Positions 25,142 to 36,474 of a stretch of DNA of 64,000 nucleotides are shown here, piece after piece. The stretch is from Quillaja saponaria (taxonomy: Eukaryota > Streptophyta > Magnoliopsida > Fabales > Quillajaceae). Under the pieces are notes generated by a model that worked only from the letters and a program-made list of their open reading frames with translations, was not told where the DNA came from and searched no databases. The stretch lies in NCBI GenBank assembly GCA_029379385.1, contig CM055612.1, positions 1,488,001 to 1,552,000 of the forward strand, read 5' to 3'. Every line of letters begins with the position of its first letter. Position 1 is the stretch's first letter. The position numbers were made by a program, and so were the translations under genes.

Positions 25142-26165
25142 AGATATATTCTGTACCAAAACGAAAGAAGAGAAATGTGTTTCTAAAACTTTATAGAAAA
25201 AATGTTTATTTGGAATAATATTGTCTGATTATTCAATTTCCTCTATGGTGACACCCCTGCTTGTTACAGGTTGTACAAAGTGAAAAGGATGACTCAGCAT
25301 GTTGATGTTTTCTTTTATATAACTTTCTTGTGGTATTCATGTAAAATTATTTTTATCTTGACTAATTTGTTTTTTAATTTGATGAATTCTTTAATTTTCT
25401 AACTGCAATTCTTGTTATGTTTTTAAAGTTTTTGTTTTAGCTATGTCCAACCAATAATATTTACTATTATTTTGCATACCACTTGATCAAGATTGGCATA
25501 AACTCTTAAAAAAAAAATAACAATTATACTGTTGTTACAAAATAAAGCCTAGGGACAAAAAAGAGAAAAAAACGAACTGGCGAGAAATTGACTCAATTTC
25601 TCAATTTAAAGAAAATGGAAAAACGAACATTCTACTAATTCGGACAAAACAGAGAAAAAGACAAACACCCCAACCAGGACGTTTAGTTTAGATGACTAAA
25701 TTACCCTCATACAATACCCATTTTTACCACGTTCTGTAAATAATACTAAGCTACATCGAGTGTTAAAATAGCTAATATGAAAACATTTAATTCGTTAATT
25801 ATGTGACGGATGTTGGTGACAACGTCTAGGTTCAGTTTGTGGCGGCTTTTGCCGCAAAAAATTGTTGGGTTATTTTCCCGGATATTTGTAATTATCTAAA
25901 TTGCGAAAACCAAGATTTGAAAAATAAAAGTAAAAATGAATATTACATAATTAGTTGAAATATGAAATCTTACATTATTTATTTATTCAGATAACTTATT
26001 AATTCAATTGATAACTAATTGACCTAATCATATTTATATATAGTTAATATAAAATTTCACCTAATATTTTAAATTTTATTTAAAGCCGAGTACCTTGATA
26101 GTAAAATTTTTAGTTTGAATGATAATTTAATCACTCTAAATTTTCCCATTATTTTACCACAACAG
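25142..26165. other. P450 copy 1 3' flank with a stray copy of the PP2C upstream region
   Basis: The first 590 bp are shared with the 3' flanks of the other two intact P450s. From about 25726 to 25905 the sequence still matches 37040-37215, which is the region directly upstream of the PP2C gene (for example TTTGTGGCGGCTTTTG). Beyond that the sequence becomes the intron that precedes the next P450 fragment. No coding function is expected. Confidence 0.7.
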
Positions 26166-26450
26166 TTGAGCTTGATTCTTGAAGAGACGCTTAGGTTCTA
26201 TCCTTAGCTTGTGGTACTAATGAGGAAAGCAACCAGAAGAGTCAAGCTTGGGAACTTTGATGTGCCTGCCGGCTCTGAGTTGTACATGGCCATTACTACG
26301 GTTCATCATGATAAGGAGATTTGGGGAGAATATGTACATAAATTTAATCCTGTAAGATTTCTTGAGCCTAAAAAGCATTCACCCTCATATTTTCCATTTG
26401 CATTGGGCCCTAGATATTGTGTGGGTCACACACTTGCTATTATTCACGGG
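26166..26450 (+). pseudogene. P450 remnant C: exon 4 fragment
   Basis: After a good acceptor (CCACAACAG) the sequence reads LSLILEETLRFYP, a stop, then [19 protein letters not shown] through FNPVRF to the heme loop FALGPRYCVGHTLA. It ends abruptly at IIHG, where the 742-bp block begins. The FALGPRYCVG form differs from the intact genes ([10 protein letters not shown]), so it derives from a different paralogue, the one also seen at 29567 and 33400. It is non-functional: in-frame stop, no exons 1-3 attached, truncated end. Confidence 0.85.
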
Positions 26451-27192
26451 AAGTATTGAATTTTTTTTTTAACAATATTAAAATTTTCAAACAAAAAATA
26501 AACATAATTCAAAAATACCTGAATCAAACTAGTTTAGATAAAGTATTACATTATTCAAAATTATTAATTTTTTTCATTATTAATTTTTTTTAACTTCATA
26601 CTTTTAAAATTCATCAATTACTATTAAAGAAAAATACAAAAACATAATATATCAACTTATTTAACACAAATAAAAAATAATTAATTAACACAAAAATATA
26701 TTAAAATTTAAAAAATTTAAAAATAATATTCATAATTTAATTATTTTGATTTTCAAGTAATCATTGATACTTGTTGAGGATTTTACCGCACTATCAATAA
26801 TCGAACCAAAATATAAAAACTCAAATCAATCTGAACTCAATTTGATTCGGATATTTGGTTATCCGGGTTCTTTGCACATTCCAACTTACAAATACGGATG
26901 GATCTTGTGGAAGGATCATCAAGGATGGACATCGACCTGTTTGCGAAGCTGTTCTTTGGTGAAGGACTCATTGGTCTTACTGGTGAGAAATGGGCCCTTT
27001 ATTGAATAATTGCAAACAAGGCTTTTAAAATGGAGGGAGTCAAGGTAAATCCCTTTATTTTCCTCAAGCCCAGCCCAGACCTAAGTCTTCCACGTTTTTA
27101 TTATTATTATTCTGAAGAGACTAATCTAAGGCTGAATTCTCTTGCAAGTGTTCGGTGGCAGATACTGTTAATAGCACCAACGAGATGGTAGA
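26451..27192 (+). repeat. 742-bp duplicated block, copy 2
   Basis: Second copy of the block at 21932-22673, here joined directly to a truncated P450 exon 4. Its right part reads DLFAKLFFGEGLIGLTGEKW, a stop, then NKAFKMEGVK before a donor. Confidence 0.75.
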
Positions 27193-27830
27193 GAAGTGGG
27201 AGAATGAAAGAGGAGGAAGAGAGGAGTTTGAAATAGATAACAAAATCATTTACACAATTAATTGCTAGTTATATCTTTAAAAATCATAATAGATCAGATC
27301 AAATCAGTTTCAAAGTTGATTTATCCGGATTCATATAATTCTTGCCTAATTGATTGATTGATTTGCTTGAATATAATTTGTTTTTTCTTCACATTACAGG
27401 TGAGCATGACACTTCAAGAAACAGAGGCTGTACACTTTGCCAGTGATAATAAACAAGCAAGCATACAAAAAGAACCAAAGTTGGCAACCGTGACATTCCT
27501 GCTGGGACACAGATTTGCTTACTTATTATTGCAGTTCATCATAACATAGAGTTATATATGGGGTGAAGATGTCGATGAATTAAATCCTTTGAGATTCGGT
27601 GACTAGGTGAGTACTCTCGCAAGCACCTGAGCTATTTTCCGTTCGGATAAGACCCTAAAACTTGTGTTGGAGAAAACCTAGCAATGGTAACAACAAAGGT
27701 TGTCTTAGCTATGATTACCCGAGAATACTCTTTTGTTGTGTCACCCAAGTACCTTCATGCTCCAACCTTCTTGTTAATTAAGCTTGCAACCTGCTCATCT
27801 TTAGGAGGAAATCAATTTGAAGAGGGCCCT
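26870..27830 (+). pseudogene. P450 remnant C2: exon 1b, part of exon 2 and decayed exon 4
   Basis: Exon 1b lies at about 26893-27046. A piece of exon 2 (NSTNEMVEKWENERGGREEF) spans about 27148-27238. After a deletion of the rest of exon 2 and all of exon 3, exon 4 starts behind TTACAG near 27400 with VSMTLQET. It decays through several frame changes and stops; the heme region is recognisable only in pieces (TCTTGTGTTGGAGAAAACCT-like at about 27659). Clearly non-functional. Confidence 0.75.
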
Positions 27831-28841
27831 CTCATGCATATTTAATTACAAGCTATATATCATCAGAAGTCATGATTAATGACTAAGATTATGTTTAGTT
27901 AAACTGTGTAAAAATATTTTTGTAAGTATAATTGTTTACAAAATATTGTATGAAAAATTAAAAATATATCAATTAACGTGTTATTTAAAAATATTGTATG
28001 AAAAAATTAAAAATATATCAATTAACGTAAAGTGCAGTGAGATATAAAAATATTATTTTTGTATTTTTTTTAAATATTGAGTATTAAAATTACCAAAATG
28101 ATCAGTTTAACAAATATTATGGTTATATTTGACTAAATAAAAATAATTATTAAAATTTATTTGAGCTTCTCTTTGTTTTCTATATAAAAGAATTTATTTT
28201 TTTAATTTAAGTTGTTAGTTGATTTTAGAACTTTAAAAGTCCAAAAATAATTTTTCATAAAATTTAACCAAATTAGATCTCTATTACTAGACAATTTTGT
28301 AGAAAAGTTTAAACTCAAAAACAATTTTAAAAGCGGAGCCAAACACGGCTCGATCAAATAATAATTCACTTTTTAGAAATAAAATAAACTATGTTATTAA
28401 AATATATATCATGAAGAATTTAACTTCTAATTTTCGTTGTTTAACAGTAATTGGTGGTACAAAAATGCTTAGATAGTGATCAGCCAGCTGTATCACACTA
28501 TTAGTCTTATCAGGCTAATTATTAAATATCTAAGTTCTATTAATTAATTAATTTAATTATCACCCACATGCCCATTAATCCATTATTATTAATTAACATT
28601 TGTTTCAGTACTAGCTTATCTCATTTGATACTCAGAAAACTGAGTGAACTCATTACAGACTAAGAAACAATGTATAGCTATTTTGAATAGAGCTATTACT
28701 GAATCATATTATATTTTAATAAACTGAAATATAGTTAATTTTCTACTATCGAATTTTGATTTGATATATATCTGCGTTTATCAATCAATATCATGTCATG
28801 AATTTCATTAAATTGTGTCACATATATCTAACATAATCAAA
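27831..28841. other. AT-rich spacer in the P450 array
   Basis: No gene seen. It contains an imperfect tandem repeat of about 40 bp (27941-27979 and 27989-28028) and otherwise simple AT-rich sequence. Confidence 0.45.
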
Positions 28842-29970
28842 ACAGCTTTTGGAAGTAATTTTGAAGAAGGGAAACGAATTTTCAAGTTACAAGAATATCA
28901 CTTTCAGCTTCTGATGCATCCATTAGAAGTGTTTATATTCCTGGAATATGGATTCAGGTACCGTATTGAATAATGATAATCATTTGTCCTGGTATTAATT
29001 AAATGAAAACTGTTAATTGCAATCTCATTAACATTTTAATATTGTTAATTTAATTGTGCACAGATTTTTTTAACTACTAAGAAGAACAAAGAAAGATGGA
29101 GATTAGAAAAGGAAATCCGTGAAGCAATTTAAGTGTTGATTGAGAAAAGTAGCTAAGTAAAAGAAAATTCTGGAAACCTGATTTCTTTGTTAATGTCTTC
29201 TCACAATGATGAAAAAGAAAAGTTAGGATTGGATGAAGTAACGGACATGTGTAAAAATTTCTATTTTGCAAGAAAAGAAACAACTGCAAATACCATGACT
29301 TGGGCAATTCTCCTCCTCGGGCTGCAAAAAAATTTGAATGACTTGAAAATTGTAAATCTCTTTTCTCAATATTATAGAATTACAAAATTTATACGACCAG
29401 TAAATTAAATTGTTAGCCTAAACATAATTGCTCAGGTTCAAACATAAAATCTTACATTATTTATTCGGATGTCTTATCAATTGAGTTAATAATTAAATTT
29501 AAATTTGAGATCGGGTAATTAACTTATCATTCAAACTAAAAATTGTATTATGATTTTACCCAACACTTGAGCTTGATTCTTGAAGAAATACTTAGGCTCT
29601 AATGAGGAAAGCAACTAGAAGAGTTAAGCTTGGGAACCTTGATGTGCCTGCCGGCACTGACTTGTACATAGCCATGACTGCGGTTCTTCATGATAAGGAG
29701 ATTTGGGGAGAAGATGTACACAAATTCAATCCTGAGATTTCTTGAGCCTAAAAAGCATTCACTCTCATATTTTACATTTGCATTGGGCCCTAGATATTGT
29801 GTGGGCCTAACACTAGCTATGGTTGAAATGAAGATTGTCCTCACAATGATCTTGAGGCAATACTCTTTTGTTGAGTCTCCCACGTAATGCTCATGGCCCA
29901 ATCAACAAACTCGGTATATTTCCTCAATGTGGAGCACAACTCTTGTTTAGGAAGGAAGGGTAGCAGAGGG
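28842..29970 (+). pseudogene. P450 remnant D: exons 2 (part), 3 and 4
   Basis: Exon 2 is represented from TAFGSNFEEGKRIFKLQE (28842-28957). Exon 3 spans 29064-29351 with [14 protein letters not shown], an in-frame TAA, and the I-helix variant [14 protein letters not shown], where the usual glycine is arginine. Exon 4 (29567 to about 29970) has lost its acceptor (CAACAC where copy C has CAACAG). It lacks about 20 bp after CTTAGG and has a 2-base deletion before ATTTCTTGAGCC. The heme loop FALGPRYCVG is still readable. These lesions make it a pseudogene. Its exon-4 end and downstream spacer are repeated in front of the third intact gene. Confidence 0.85.
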
Positions 29971-30424
29971 AAGCTTCCGTGTGCAAATGATTAAGATTTT
30001 CACGAGGATGGGTGGCTAGTCATTCTTATTTCTTAGTAACACGTATTCATTGTTGTCGTTTGAGTGAGTCATCTAGCGATTTTACTAATTTCTTGTTAAT
30101 TATCCCCTCCAAGAATGTTGATAAATAATAGAAAATGCATAGTGGAATCCACCGATAAATTATTAAAATAATCGATACTACATAATAGTCCAAACTTCAA
30201 AGTGACATTAGCACTTACGTCATAGTGCTATTTGTTAAATGCATTGAAAGTAATGTACAACTATTAATTGCTATATATTGAGTGTAACTTTGTCCATCAC
30301 GTGTCTAAGTTCTTACAACTTTCAAGAATCTAGGCTCCTTATCAAATCGAGCAAATCCACCACCACACTGAGTGGTTCTCTCTCAGTTAACCCTTTTTCA
30401 TGGTGATTTTTTCCAAGTTTCAAA
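29971..30424. promoter_or_regulatory. Upstream region of intact P450 copy 2
   Basis: This spacer resembles 33650-34096 in front of copy 3. Both carry a CACGTG G-box (30298-30303 here, 122 bp before the ATG). Shared sequence with copy 1 begins only near ATCTAGGCTCC (about 30328). Confidence 0.5.
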
Positions 30425-32794
30425 ATGCATCATCTTCTTCTTCTTATTGTGGTTCTCTTTCTCATATTCCTTCTGAAACTTTTCTATACGATACTGTGGG
30501 TCCCATGGAAAATCCAGCGTCATTTCCTAAAACAAGGTATTACTGGCCCTGGTTACCGTCCGATCGTCGGGAACTCGGTCGAGATTCGCCGTCTGTACGC
30601 AGAAGCCCAATCAAAACAAATGCCCTTTGAACACGATATTCTGAGACGTGTGCTTCCTTTTCACCATAGGTGGTCGGCCATGTATGGGAAAATGTACCTG
30701 TATTGGTTTGGTTTAAATCCCAGGTTGGTAATTTCCGACCCGGACATGATTAAGGAGGCCCTGATGAATACGAGGGGCTCATTCGGCAAAACACCCGCAA
30801 ACCCACTTTCTAAGCTGCTTTTTGGGGAAGGACTTGTCGGTCTGGAGGGTAACAAATGGACCATTCACAGGAGAATCACAAACCAGGCCTTCAACATGGA
30901 GCGTGTTAAGGTGGAAACTGCGGTTTTTCATATCCTAAGGAGTACAATTACGTGAAAATTTCCAAGTATAGTGATGCCGGATAGTACTAATTTTTCCGAT
31001 GTTACAGGGTTGGGTGCCAGATATTGTGGCCAGTACCTTAGAGGTGGTGGAGAAATGGGAACAAGGAAGGGATGAATTTGAAATAGATGTGCACAGAGAG
31101 CTTCATAACCTTTCAGCGGATGTCATATCCAGGACTGCCTTTGGAAGCAGTTTTGAAGAGGGAAAACACATTTTCAAGTTGCAGGAGCAGCAAATGCATC
31201 TTTTCTCACTGGCTGTTAGAAGCATCTACATCCCCGGATTCAGGTAACTTAAAGTTATACACAAGATGCCAACTAGAGTGAATTGATATATTAATCTGTT
31301 TCAAATTATAATTCTTGGGACCTGTTTCATTGTTTTGCTTATAGAAGTCTTCAATTTAAAGTTTTAAACTCATAGGGTACTTCAAAGTTTTGTCCTTTTG
31401 ACATAGACACTGGATTTTTTCTTGATGGGTGACCTCCTGCTCGTGTTGCACCCCTCTTTTTACTTATCAAAAGAAATAGACACAGGTGGATTTAATTGCT
31501 TGCTGAATGTAAATGAATAGATATTTGCCAACCAAGAAGAACAGGGAGAGGTGGAGGTTAGAGAAGGAAACTTGTGAATCAATACGGAAGTTGATTTTCA
31601 CTAATAGCAAAACAAGAGAAAATGCAAGAAATTTACTGAGTTCTTTGATTTCTCCTTATAAAAATGAGGATGGTGAAGAAGAGAGACTTGGGGTGGATGA
31701 TATTATTGATGAATGCAAGACCTTCTACTTTGCTGGAAAGGAAACAACAGCTAACTTAATGACTTGGGCAGTCCTTCTCTTAGCACTACATCAGGATTGG
31801 CAGATTAAGGCACGGGAAGAAGTTCTTCGCGTGTGTGGAGTTGATGGGGTTCCAGTGGCAGAGAACTTGAAGGACCTTAATATTGTAAGCTACATTTTTA
31901 TCGGACTCGTCTTATGTTGACATCCTTTACTTGAGGGAGGAGTAAGTCTAAACAAACTTTAGATACAATTGTGTGTTAGTAGAAGGGAGAAGCATTGAAT
32001 ATAATAAGTTCCATAAAAAATGAATTAGCTGCACAGTAATTTATTAGTCCATAGAAATGGTTTTGATTAGTCATACTGTCATCCTTCCTCATTGAATCGT
32101 GCAGTAAAGACTCTTTAGATTGAGATATTTGCTGAGAATCAAATTATAAAATAAGATGGAGAAAGTAAAAAACAAAAAAATCTAATGGAAATTTCTGAAG
32201 TGTTTTCGATAAAGATAGACTAGAAGTGCAGTAGATTGTTGCTGACTCAGGTTCCCAGGGATGCATGTCTAATTGAACAATTTACTCACCTATTCTTTGT
32301 GGCATTTGCTTATGTGCTATTTATAAAATTCTATTGCACTATGATCATTGTTGCTCTCTGATCTTTCTTAACAGGTGAGGATGATAATTAATGAAACTCT
32401 TCGACTCTACCCTCCGGCTGTGATGATGTCGAGGCAGACTACTGAGAAGGTTAAGCTAGGCAGCCTTAACATTCCAGCTAACACACAGCTCAACATGGCA
32501 TTGATCGCTGTTCATCATGAGAAGCAGATTTGGGGAGAAGATGCTAACAAGTTCAACCCCCTCAGATTCAATGAGGCTAGAAGGGATTTAGCTTCATTTT
32601 TCCCATTCGGGTTGGGTCCCAGAATATGCGTTGGTCAAAATTTAGCTATGGTTGAGGCAAAGATTGTCCTAGCTTTGATCATTCAACGTTTCTCTTTTGT
32701 GGTATCTCCAACCTATGTTCATGCCCCAATGCACTACCTTGCTTTGCAGCCTCAATATGGTGCACAAATCCTCTTCAGTAGGAATTCATATTGA
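30425..32794 (+). CDS. Cytochrome P450, CYP72 clan (CYP721A-like), intact copy 2
   Basis: Exons 30425-30910, 31008-31243, 31521-31884 and 32375-32794 have exactly the same lengths as in the other two copies (486, 236, 364, 420) and give 501 residues. Anchor, [39 protein letters not shown] and [16 protein letters not shown] are all intact. It differs from copy 1 at about a dozen visible positions, mostly in exon 1 (for example W27, I31, and LNPRLV for SKPTLV). It is flanked by degenerate P450 pieces on both sides. The same unknown-substrate caution applies. An ER-anchored monooxygenase needing P450 reductase is expected from the family. Confidence 0.9.
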
Positions 32795-33399
32795 AGATAT
32801 ATTCTGTACCAAAACGAAAGAAGAGAAATGTGTTTCTAAAACTTCATAGAAAAAATGTGTATTTGGAATAAAATTGTCTGATTATTCAATTTCCTCTATG
32901 GTGACACCCCTGCTTCTTACAGGTTGCACATAGTGAAAAGGATGACTCAGCATGTTGATGTTTTCTTTTATATAACTTTCATGTGGTATTCATGTAAAAT
33001 TATTTTTATCTTGACTAATTTGTTTTTTAATTTGATAAATTCTTTAATTTGCTACCTGCAATTCTAGTTATGTTTTTAAAGTTTTTGTTTTAGCTATGTC
33101 CAACCAATAGTATTTATTATTATTTTGCTTACCAATTGATCAAGATTGGCATAAACTCCTTAAAAAAAAAATTAACATTTATACTGTTGTTACAAAATAA
33201 AGCCTAGGAACAAAAAAGAGAATAAAACGAACTGGCGAGAAATTGACTCAATTTCTCAATTTAAAGAAAATGGAAAAACGAACATTCGACTAATTTGGAC
33301 AAAACAGAGAAAAAGGCAAACACCCCAACCAGGACGTTTAGTTTAGATGACTAAATAACCCTCATACAATACCGTTTTTATTTACCACGTTCTGGAAAT
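32795..33399. other. P450 copy 2 3' flank, ending at a duplication junction
   Basis: It is nearly identical to the 3' flanks at 25142 and 36475 until about 33390 (CCACGTTCTG). There it switches abruptly to a P450 exon-4 fragment. The break marks one edge of the duplication unit. Confidence 0.65.
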
Positions 33400-33640
33400 T
33401 GTAAGATTTCTTGAGCCTAAAAAGCATTCACCCTCATATTTTCCATTTGCATTGGGCCCTAGATATTGTGTGGGTCACACACTAGCTTTTGTTGAAATGA
33501 AGATTGTCCTCTCAATGATCCCGAGGCAATACTCTTTTGTTGTGTGGCCCAATCTACAAACTCAGTATGTTTCCTCAATATGGAGCACAACTCTTGTTTT
33601 TGAAGGAGGGATAGCAGAGGGAAGCTTCCATGCATGTACA
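33400..33640 (+). pseudogene. P450 remnant F: exon 4 fragment
   Basis: The match begins within exon 4 at TGTAAGATTTCTTGAGCC and contains the heme loop FALGPRYCVGHTLA, then VEMKIVLSMIPRQYSFVVW. It has no upstream exons. It is most like the exon-4 ends at 26166 and 29567, and together with its downstream spacer it repeats the arrangement in front of copy 2. Confidence 0.85.
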
Positions 33641-34096
33641 AATTATTAAGATTTTCATGAGGATGGGTGGCTACTGGACCTGGCTAGTCATTCTTATTTC
33701 TTAGCAAGAAATATTTGATTGTTATCGTTTGAGTGAGTGTGAGTCATCTAGCGGTTTTACTCATTTCTTTTTAATTACCCCCTCCAAGAACATTGATAAA
33801 TAATAGAATATGCATAGTGGAATCCACTGAAAAATCTTAAATAAACGATACTAATACATAATAGTCCAATCTTCAAAGTGACATTAGCACTTACGTCGAA
33901 GTGCTATTTATTAAATGCATTGAAAGTAATGTACTACTATTAATTGCTATACTATATTGAGTTATAACTTTGTCATCACGTGGGTCCAATCAATTTCTAA
34001 GTGCTTACAACATTGATCGAGCAAATCCACCACCAAAGTGAGTGGTTATCACTCTATAACTCTTTTTCTAACATTGTGATTTTTTCAAGTTTCAAA
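33641..34096. promoter_or_regulatory. Upstream region of intact P450 copy 3
   Basis: Similar to 29971-30424. A CACGTG G-box lies at 33977-33982, 115 bp before the ATG. Confidence 0.5.
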
Positions 34097-36474
34097 ATGC
34101 ATCATCTTCTTCTTCTTCTTGTGGTTCTCTTTCTTATATTCCTTCTGAAACTTTTCCATACTATACTGTGGGTCCCATGGAAAATCCAGCGTTATTTCCT
34201 AAAACAAGGTATTACTGGCCCTGGCTACCGTCCCATCTTCGGGAACTCGGCTGAGATTCGCTGTCTGTACGCAGAAGGTCAATCAAAACAAATGCCCTTT
34301 GAACACGATATTCTTAAACGTGTGGTTCCTTTTCACCATAGGTGGTCAGGCATGTATGGGAAAATGTTCCTGTATTGGTTTGGGTCAAAACCCAGGTTGA
34401 TAATATCCGACCCGGACATGATTAAGGAGGCCCTGATGAATACGAGTGGCTCATTCGGCAAAACACCCGCAAACCCACTTTCTAAGCTGCTTTTTGGGGA
34501 AGGACTTGTCGGTCTGGAGGGTAACAAATGGACCATTCACAGGAGAATCACAAACCAGGCCTTCAACATGGAGCGTGTTAAGGTGGAAACTGCGGCTTTT
34601 CATATCCTAAGGGGTACAATTACGTGAAAATTTCCAAGTATAGTGATGCCGGATAGTACTAATTTTTTTTTGATGTTACAGGGTTGGGTGCCAGATATTG
34701 TGGCCAGTACCTTAGAGGTGGTGGAGAAATGGGAACAAGGAAGAGATGAATTTGAAATAGATGTGCACAGAGAGCTTCATAATCTTTCAGCGGATTTCAT
34801 ATCCAGGACTGCCTTTGGAAGCAGTTTTGAAGAGGGAAAACACATTTTCAAATTACAAGAGCAGCAAATGCATCTTTTCTCACTGGCTGTTAGAAGCATC
34901 TACATCCCCGGATTCAGGTAATTTAAAGTTATACCCAAGATGCCAACTAGAGTGAATTGATATATTAATCTGTTTCAAATTATAATTGCGGGACCTGTTT
35001 CATTGTTTTGCTTAAAGAAGTCTTCAATTAAAGTTTTAAACTCATAGGGTACTTTAAGTTTTGTCCTTTTAGACACTGGATATTTTCTTGATGGGTGACC
35101 TCCTGCTCGTGTTGCATCCCTCTTTTTAATTATCAAAAGAAATAGACATAGGTGGATTTTAATTGCTTGCTGAATATAAATGAATAGATATTTGCCAACC
35201 AAGAAGAACAGGGAGAGGTGGAGGCTAGAGAAGGAAACTTGTGAATCAATACGGAAGTTGATTTTCACTAACAGCAAAACAAGAGAAAATGCAAGAAATT
35301 TACTGAGTTCTTTGATGTCTCCATATAAAAATGAGGATGGTGAAGAAGAGAGATTTGGGGTGGATGATATTATTGATGAATGCAAGACCTTCTACTTTGC
35401 TGGAAAGGAAACAACAGCTAACTTAATGACTTGGGCAGTCCTTCTCTTAGCACTACATCAGGATTGGCAGAGTAAGGCACGGGAAGAAGTTCTTCGCGTG
35501 TGTGGAGTTGATGGGGTTCCAGTGGCAGAGAACTTGAAGGACCTTAAGATTGTAAGCTCCATTTTTATCTGACTTGTCTTCTGTTGACATCCTTTGCTTA
35601 AGGGAGGGGTAAGTCTAAACAAAATTTAGATACAATTGTGTGTTAGTAGAAGGGAGAAGCATTGAATATAATAAGTTCTATAAAAAATGAATTAGCTGCA
35701 CATTGATTTATTAGTCCATAGAAATGGTTTTGATTAGTCATACTGTCATACTTCCTCAATGAATCGTGCAGTAAAGACTTTTTAGATTGAGATATTTGCT
35801 GAGAATCAAATTATAAAATAAGATGGAGAAGTAAAAAAAAAAAAAAATATATATATATATATCTAATGGAAATTTCTGAAGTGTTTTCGATAAAGACAGA
35901 CTAGAAGTGCATTAGATTGTTGCTGACTCAGGTTCCAGGAATTCATGTATAATTGAACAATCTACTCTGCTATTCCTTGTGGCATTTGCTTATATGCTAT
36001 TTATAAAATTCTATTGCACTATGATATTTGTTGGTCTCTAATCTTTCTTAACAGGTGAGCATGATAATTAATGAAACTCTTCGACTCTACCCTCCGGCTG
36101 TGATGATGTCGAGGCAGACAACTGAGAAGGTTAAGCTAGGGAGCCTTAACATTCCAGCTAACACACAGCTCAACATGGCATTGATCTCTGTTCATCATGA
36201 GAAGCAGATTTGGGGAGAAGATGCTAACAAGTTCAACCCCCTCAGATTCAATGAGGCTAGAAGGGATTTAGCTTCGTTTTTCCCATTCGGGTTGGGTCCC
36301 AGAATATGCGTTGGTCAAAATTTAGCTATGGTTGAGGCAAAGATTGTCCTAGCTTTGATCATTCAACGTTTCTCTTTTGTGGTATCTCCAACCTATGTTC
36401 ATGCCCCAGTCCTATACATTACTTTGCAGCCTCAATATGGTGCACAAATCCTCTTCCGTCGGAATTCATATTGA
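34097..36474 (+). CDS. Cytochrome P450, CYP72 clan (CYP721A-like), intact copy 3
   Basis: Exons 34097-34582, 34682-34917, 35188-35551 and 36055-36474 give 501 residues. I chose ATG 34097 because it matches both sister genes; the frame is open for about 32 codons upstream but without an ATG. The anchor [56 protein letters not shown] and [16 protein letters not shown] are intact. Its 3' flank runs without a visible break into the PP2C upstream region, and a copy of that joined stretch lies behind copy 1. This suggests copy 3 occupies the ancestral position next to PP2C. Intron 3 has an A-run plus TA microsatellite (about 35833-35862) that the sisters lack. Confidence 0.9.
35833..35862 (+). repeat. 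A-run plus (TA)n microsatellite in P450 copy 3 intron 3
   Basis: About 15 A followed by about 8 TA units, where the sister genes have only a short A-run. It is a ready length marker for telling the copies apart. Confidence 0.7.

Noticed and set aside
34001..34096. N-terminal extension of P450 copy 3
   Set aside because: The open frame has no ATG before 34097 and the sister genes start at the equivalent ATG.
22775..36474. Brassinosteroid-catabolic gene cluster because a BES1/BZR1 gene is in the same window
   Set aside because: The P450s look like CYP721A rather than CYP734A, and the BZR gene is over 25 kb away; co-location is not evidence of a pathway.
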